Assembly (NCBI GenBank): GCA_017458025.1
Contig: JAFTGG010000078.1
Coordinates: forward strand, 1 to 8,296
DNA: 8,296 nucleotides
DNA from: Oscillospiraceae bacterium
GTDB taxonomy: Bacteria; Bacillota; Clostridia; Oscillospirales; Oscillospiraceae
Direction: 5' to 3'
This document shows positions 5,452 through 8,296 of the stretch, one piece after another; position 1 is the stretch's first letter, and every line of letters starts with the position of its first letter. The notes under the pieces were generated by a model that worked only from the letters and a program-made list of their open reading frames with translations, was not told the DNA's origin and did no database searches. Both the position numbers and the translations under genes were made by a program.

Positions 5452-7779
5452 TTGCTTGAGCTGATATTTCAGGGTTTTTTCGAGTGGATCTACGGCATGA
5501 TCCTCGAAGCGTGGGAGTTCTTTTCGGGTAAGCTCATCGACTTGATGAGCATGGATTTTTCCTACCTGCAAACGCACATCCCCGTGCTGCCCGTGATCCG
5601 TCAGAGTATGCTCGCGGTCGGTTGGGCGCTGCTCCTCGGCAACCTCGTCTTTCAGGCGATGCGCAGCATGATGACCGGGCTCGGCTTTGAAGCGGAAGAC
5701 CCGAAGCTGCTCTTTACGCGCACTTTTGTCTTCTCGTTTCTCCTGCTCGCAAGCCCGCAGATCTGCGAGCTGTGCCTCAACATGACCTCCATAGTCGTCA
5801 ACATCATGGGTCTGCCCGACGCGGTCAACATCGACATCATCCACGAAAGCGCGTTTGACGGACTCGCCTGCGCGTGGCTGCTCGTGTTCATCTGCGGCGT
5901 TATCGTCATGTTCCAGTCGTTCAAGCTGATTTTTGAGATGGCGGAGCGGTACTTCATCCTCGCGGTGCTGACGATCACCGCGCCGCTCGCCTTTGGCATG
6001 GGCGGCAGCAGGAACACAAGCGACATTTTCACCGGCTGGTGCCGGATGTACGGCTCAATGTGCCTCCTGATGGTGCTGAACGTCGTCTTTGTCAAGATGC
6101 TGTTGTCGGTGCTGTCCACCGTTCCAACCGGCCTTTCCGTTTTGCCGTGGATGGTGCTGATCCTTACCATCGTCAAGGTCGCGAAGAAAGCGGACGCTAT
6201 CGTGGCGCGCATCGGACTCAATCCCGCCATCACCGGCGATTCGCTTGGGCGAAGCGGACTGCCGGGCATCCTCGCCTACACGGTCATGCGGACGATGGTG
6301 AGCAACGCCGTCAATACCGTTGCCAAAAATCATGCCGGTGAGAAGCGCGGCGAGACGGATGGCAAGGACGGCAAGCCGAACTACGGCAATCCCACCGCGT
6401 CCGGCAAGGGCGCGGGAGCTTCCAGCCGAAGCCATACCAGCAGGAACACACAGACGAGCGCCCAAAGCACTGCGGCTGCACAAAGCGGGCAGAGCCGCGC
6501 GGCAGCGGCACGCCCCGTCACGGTCATCCCCGACGACAAAGAAGACGCCGCCATGAACGGCCCCGCGCCCACTTCGGGAGCGAGTGTGCATACGCAGACC
6601 GGCAGCGGAACAGCGAAGAGCGAGGAGCGCAAGACCTCCGTTCCCTCCGGCGCGGTCCGCTCGCCCAGCGTCATAAAGCAGAACACCGCTACAGGCGGCA
6701 GCAATGCGACGTCGTCGCAGAGTACGCGACAGGTTCACGCGCAGTCTGAGAAATCCACTGCTGCGCACAATCCGGCAATGCGCCCCGGCGTCGCAGGAAA
6801 AGCCGCGCTTTCCGCGCCGCAGGCGGCTCCGAGCGGAGGTAAAGCGCCCCACCCCGGCACCGCAGGAACCGGCACAGGCTCTCCGCTGCGCAAAGCCCCC
6901 GACAGCGGCGCAAGGCTTCAGCGCGGCGCCGCAGGAACCGCAGCGAGTACGTCCGGGAACGATTCGCGCAGCAGCGGCGCATCGGATCAGCACGGCACGG
7001 CAGGAACGGCTGCCATGCAAGCAAACATCCACAACTCGCCGCGCGTGGTACAATCCCACGCGGCACAGAGTTCCGTGCAGGCGTCGCAGCAGAGCGGCGG
7101 CACGCCCGCAACGGACTCGGCGAAGCCGGTCGGCGGCACTTCCCCGCAAAACAGCGAGCTGAAATCTACCCGTTTTTCACAGCGTCCGGCAAATGCGAGA
7201 GGCGGCGTCGTGCGCGTGGTGTCCTCCAAGACCGCCGCAGGAGCGGTGGAACCTAAGCCTGCAACGGCTGGCCGCGAGGCTCCGCATAGCGCCGCGCCAG
7301 CGCCCACAGCACCGAGGTCAAATACGGCACCGCAGGAACCGCGCGCACCGCATTCGTCCGGCTCCGGTGCCGAATCGGCGCGCAAGGCTCCCGTCCCGGT
7401 ATCGCAGGAATCGCGCACAGCCCGTTCGCCTGCGGCGAGCTCCGGCAGTATGAGTAAGCCCACGGTTTCCGCCCCGGCACGGCAGGAAACACGCGCAACC
7501 CATCCAGCCAGTGCAAGAACGGACACCGCGCGTAAGTTCTCGTCGCCCGCCGCGGCACGGCAGGAAAGCAAGGCGCGGGCAAAGAACAAGTTCCCCAACA
7601 AGAACGCAAGGCCGCGACACGGCACAGCAGGAATCGCGCCGCCCGCGACGCGAAATACCCATGCCGGCAAACCGGAACGCGCACCGCGTCAGGAGAAAGC
7701 GCCGGACGAGCCAAAGCTGAATGACACAGTAGCAGCGGAATCCACCGACGCCAAGAAGGATGGTGACGCCTCTGAATGA
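5452..7779 (+). CDS. VirB6/TrbL-like conjugation channel protein with very long disordered tail
   Basis: The 775-residue product starts at TTG. Residues 1-295 form the conserved core: an amphipathic N terminus (GFFEWIYGMILEAWEFF) and hydrophobic segments near 53-70, 86-111, 139-157, 166-182, 203-222 and 228-244. Motifs recalled from the TrbL-like family of Clostridia ICEs are GFEAEDPKLLF, APLAFGMGGSRNTSDIFTGW and ARIGLNPAITGDSLGRS. VirB6-type proteins are polytopic inner-membrane parts of the type IV secretion channel. From about residue 297 the sequence changes to a tail of about 480 residues rich in Ala, Ser, Gly, Pro, Thr, Gln and Arg, without hydrophobic segments; it is basic near 690-740 and acidic at the very end. 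The recalled core homologues are around 300 residues, so this tail is unusually long. Its stop overlaps the next gene, suggesting translational coupling. Confidence 0.82.
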   Translation: MLELIFQGFFEWIYGMILEAWEFFSGKLIDLMSMDFSYLQTHIPVLPVIRQSMLAVGWALLLGNLVFQAMRSMMTGLGFEAEDPKLLFTRTFVFSFLLLASPQICELCLNMTSIVVNIMGLPDAVNIDIIHESAFDGLACAWLLVFICGVIVMFQSFKLIFEMAERYFILAVLTITAPLAFGMGGSRNTSDIFTGWCRMYGSMCLLMVLNVVFVKMLLSVLSTVPTGLSVLPWMVLILTIVKVAKKADAIVARIGLNPAITGDSLGRSGLPGILAYTVMRTMVSNAVNTVAKNHAGEKRGETDGKDGKPNYGNPTASGKGAGASSRSHTSRNTQTSAQSTAAAQSGQSRAAAARPVTVIPDDKEDAAMNGPAPTSGASVHTQTGSGTAKSEERKTSVPSGAVRSPSVIKQNTATGGSNATSSQSTRQVHAQSEKSTAAHNPAMRPGVAGKAALSAPQAAPSGGKAPHPGTAGTGTGSPLRKAPDSGARLQRGAAGTAASTSGNDSRSSGASDQHGTAGTAAMQANIHNSPRVVQSHAAQSSVQASQQSGGTPATDSAKPVGGTSPQNSELKSTRFSQRPANARGGVVRVVSSKTAAGAVEPKPATAGREAPHSAAPAPTAPRSNTAPQEPRAPHSSGSGAESARKAPVPVSQESRTARSPAASSGSMSKPTVSAPARQETRATHPASARTDTARKFSSPAAARQESKARAKNKFPNKNARPRHGTAGIAPPATRNTHAGKPERAPRQEKAPDEPKLNDTVAAESTDAKKDGDASE
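6784..7059 (+). repeat. Degenerate 69-bp repeats in the VirB6 tail
   Basis: GCAGGAA occurs at 6793, 6862, 6931 and 7000, exactly 69 bases apart. Each is in frame as Ala-Gly within GxAGx(A/G), giving four 23-residue units that begin near PGVAGKA, PGTAGTG, RGAAGTA and HGTAGTA. The first three also share Ser-Gly or Gly-Gly at unit positions 18-19. Outside these points the units are diverged. Confidence 0.65.
7325..7566 (+). repeat. Second repeat block, 72-78 bp period, same DNA core in another frame
   Basis: GCAGGAA recurs at 7332, 7404, 7482 and 7560 (spacings 72, 78, 78), here read as Gln-Glu in PQEPRA, SQESRT, RQETRA and RQESKA. A 17-base string, CGGCACCGCAGGAACCG, is identical at 6855-6871 and 7325-7341 but is translated in different frames. 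CGGCACGGCAGGAA is shared by 6993-7006, 7475-7488 and 7553-7566. A further copy at 7627 returns to the Ala-Gly frame. Confidence 0.6.
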
Positions 7780-8296
7780 ACAGGATACCAGCCGCTCCGG
7801 CTGGCAGACCGCCGCGGATCTCGCGCGGGCGGGCAAGGCGGCGGCAAATATCGCAAGGGCGGCGGCAAGCTCCGGTGTTTACGGGGCTGCCGCCGCTGCC
7901 ACGAAAGAGGCCGCGCCATTCCTTATTAGAGTTATATTATACCTGATCGTTGCCGCCGTCGTCACCACGATGGCCGTATTCACCGCGATCCCCAATATCT
8001 TCTTTGGATATGACGCCTCCGCAAAGGAGAGCATCATCCAAATGACAAGGCAAGCCGCGACCATCGGCGGCGTTTGTATGAGCCTTCAGGAGTTTGAAAG
8101 CACTGTCATCGACGCCATCGTGACGAGCATCGCGAATGAGTACGAGGAGCAAGGCATCGCCATCGACCACATTGAGGTCATAAGCCATTTTGATACGGAA
8201 AGCCTGCAATGGTTCACCGCCATCAATTCGACCGCGCACCAACAGAATTTGGAGGAGATGTCGGTTGACGAGATCCGCGAGCTATGCGCGGCACGG
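7760..8296 (+). CDS. CD1108-family mobile-element protein, N-terminal part (runs off window)
   Basis: The frame is open for 179 codons to the window edge. ATG 7760 is the first start; it overlaps the VirB6-like gene by 20 bases. AAGAAGG directly precedes it with almost no spacer, so GTG 7763 is a possible alternative. Residues 1-50 are Ala-rich and probably helical, one membrane segment spans about 53-78 (with AIPNIFFGY after it), and residues 80-179 form a predicted extracellular helical region (MSLQEFESTVIDAIVTSIAN, EEQGIAIDHIEV, INSTAHQQNLEEMS). These motifs match the N-terminal part of CD1108-family proteins as I recall them. Known members usually end in an NlpC/P60 or CHAP-type peptidoglycan hydrolase that opens the wall for the conjugation channel; that domain would lie beyond the window and is not seen. 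Confidence 0.8.
   Translation, partial: MVTPLNEQDTSRSGWQTAADLARAGKAAANIARAAASSGVYGAAAAATKEAAPFLIRVILYLIVAAVVTTMAVFTAIPNIFFGYDASAKESIIQMTRQAATIGGVCMSLQEFESTVIDAIVTSIANEYEEQGIAIDHIEVISHFDTESLQWFTAINSTAHQQNLEEMSVDEIRELCAAR

Noticed and set aside
5421..5459. A 12-codon leader frame (ATG 5421 to TGA 5457-5459) overlapping the TTG start of the VirB6-like gene
   Set aside because: It has no ribosome site of its own; it contains the RBS of the next gene and is probably accidental.
6055..7149. A 364-codon minus-strand frame, and other long frames over the VirB6 tail
   Set aside because: Low-complexity GC-rich sequence has few stops in any frame. These translate to Arg/Ala/Cys-rich noise, and the forward frame continues from a conserved core.
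6784..7566. CRISPR-like array suggested by regular spacing of about 69-78 bp
   Set aside because: The repeated core is only 7-17 bp, lies in a coding frame, and the intervening sequence is coding low-complexity, not unique spacers.

Overview
The window looks like part of an integrative conjugative element (ICE) from a high-GC Clostridia/Firmicutes lineage, probably a gut Oscillospirales-type bacterium. The basis is a Cna-B/SpaA-type surface protein with an LPxTG motif, a consensus sigma-A-type promoter with AGGAGG ribosome sites, and transfer genes resembling the CD1115-CD1108 type conjugation modules of Clostridioides difficile and its relatives. Host and family assignments come from remembered family features; no search was run.

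Positions 1-4383 hold the 3' part of one very large surface-protein gene, already open at the first base. It encodes at least 13 complete Cna-B (SpaA-like, isopeptide-forming) domains plus a partial one, then a DUF11-like beta domain. It ends at LPKTGY-stop, with no hydrophobic segment or basic tail. An in-frame TAA at 982-984, inside the fourth complete domain, splits the frame. Coding is otherwise intact on both sides in the same frame, so this is a recent nonsense change, a read-through site or a sequence error.

Positions 4384-5076 are mostly regulatory. First comes a large imperfect inverted repeat (4400-4570) around a T-rich core. Next is a strong hairpin terminator (4574-4606) that best serves the leftward gene. 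A 93-residue leftward gene of unknown function (4618-4899) follows, with its own near-consensus promoter, whose -10 lies inside a dyad that could be an operator. The rest is the leader of the rightward transfer genes.

Positions 5077-8296 hold three closely packed rightward genes. The first encodes a VirB2/TrbC-like small membrane protein with a signal peptide. The second encodes a VirB6/TrbL-like channel protein whose conserved membrane core of about 295 residues carries a disordered tail of about 480 residues. The third encodes the N-terminal part of a CD1108-family mobile-element protein and runs off the window; in this family the C-terminal part is usually a cell-wall hydrolase. Together they would form part of the mating channel, and the surface protein may help cell-cell contact. 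The VirB6 tail contains a DNA-level repeat built on GCAGGAA, spaced 69 bp and then 72-78 bp, which is read in more than one frame.
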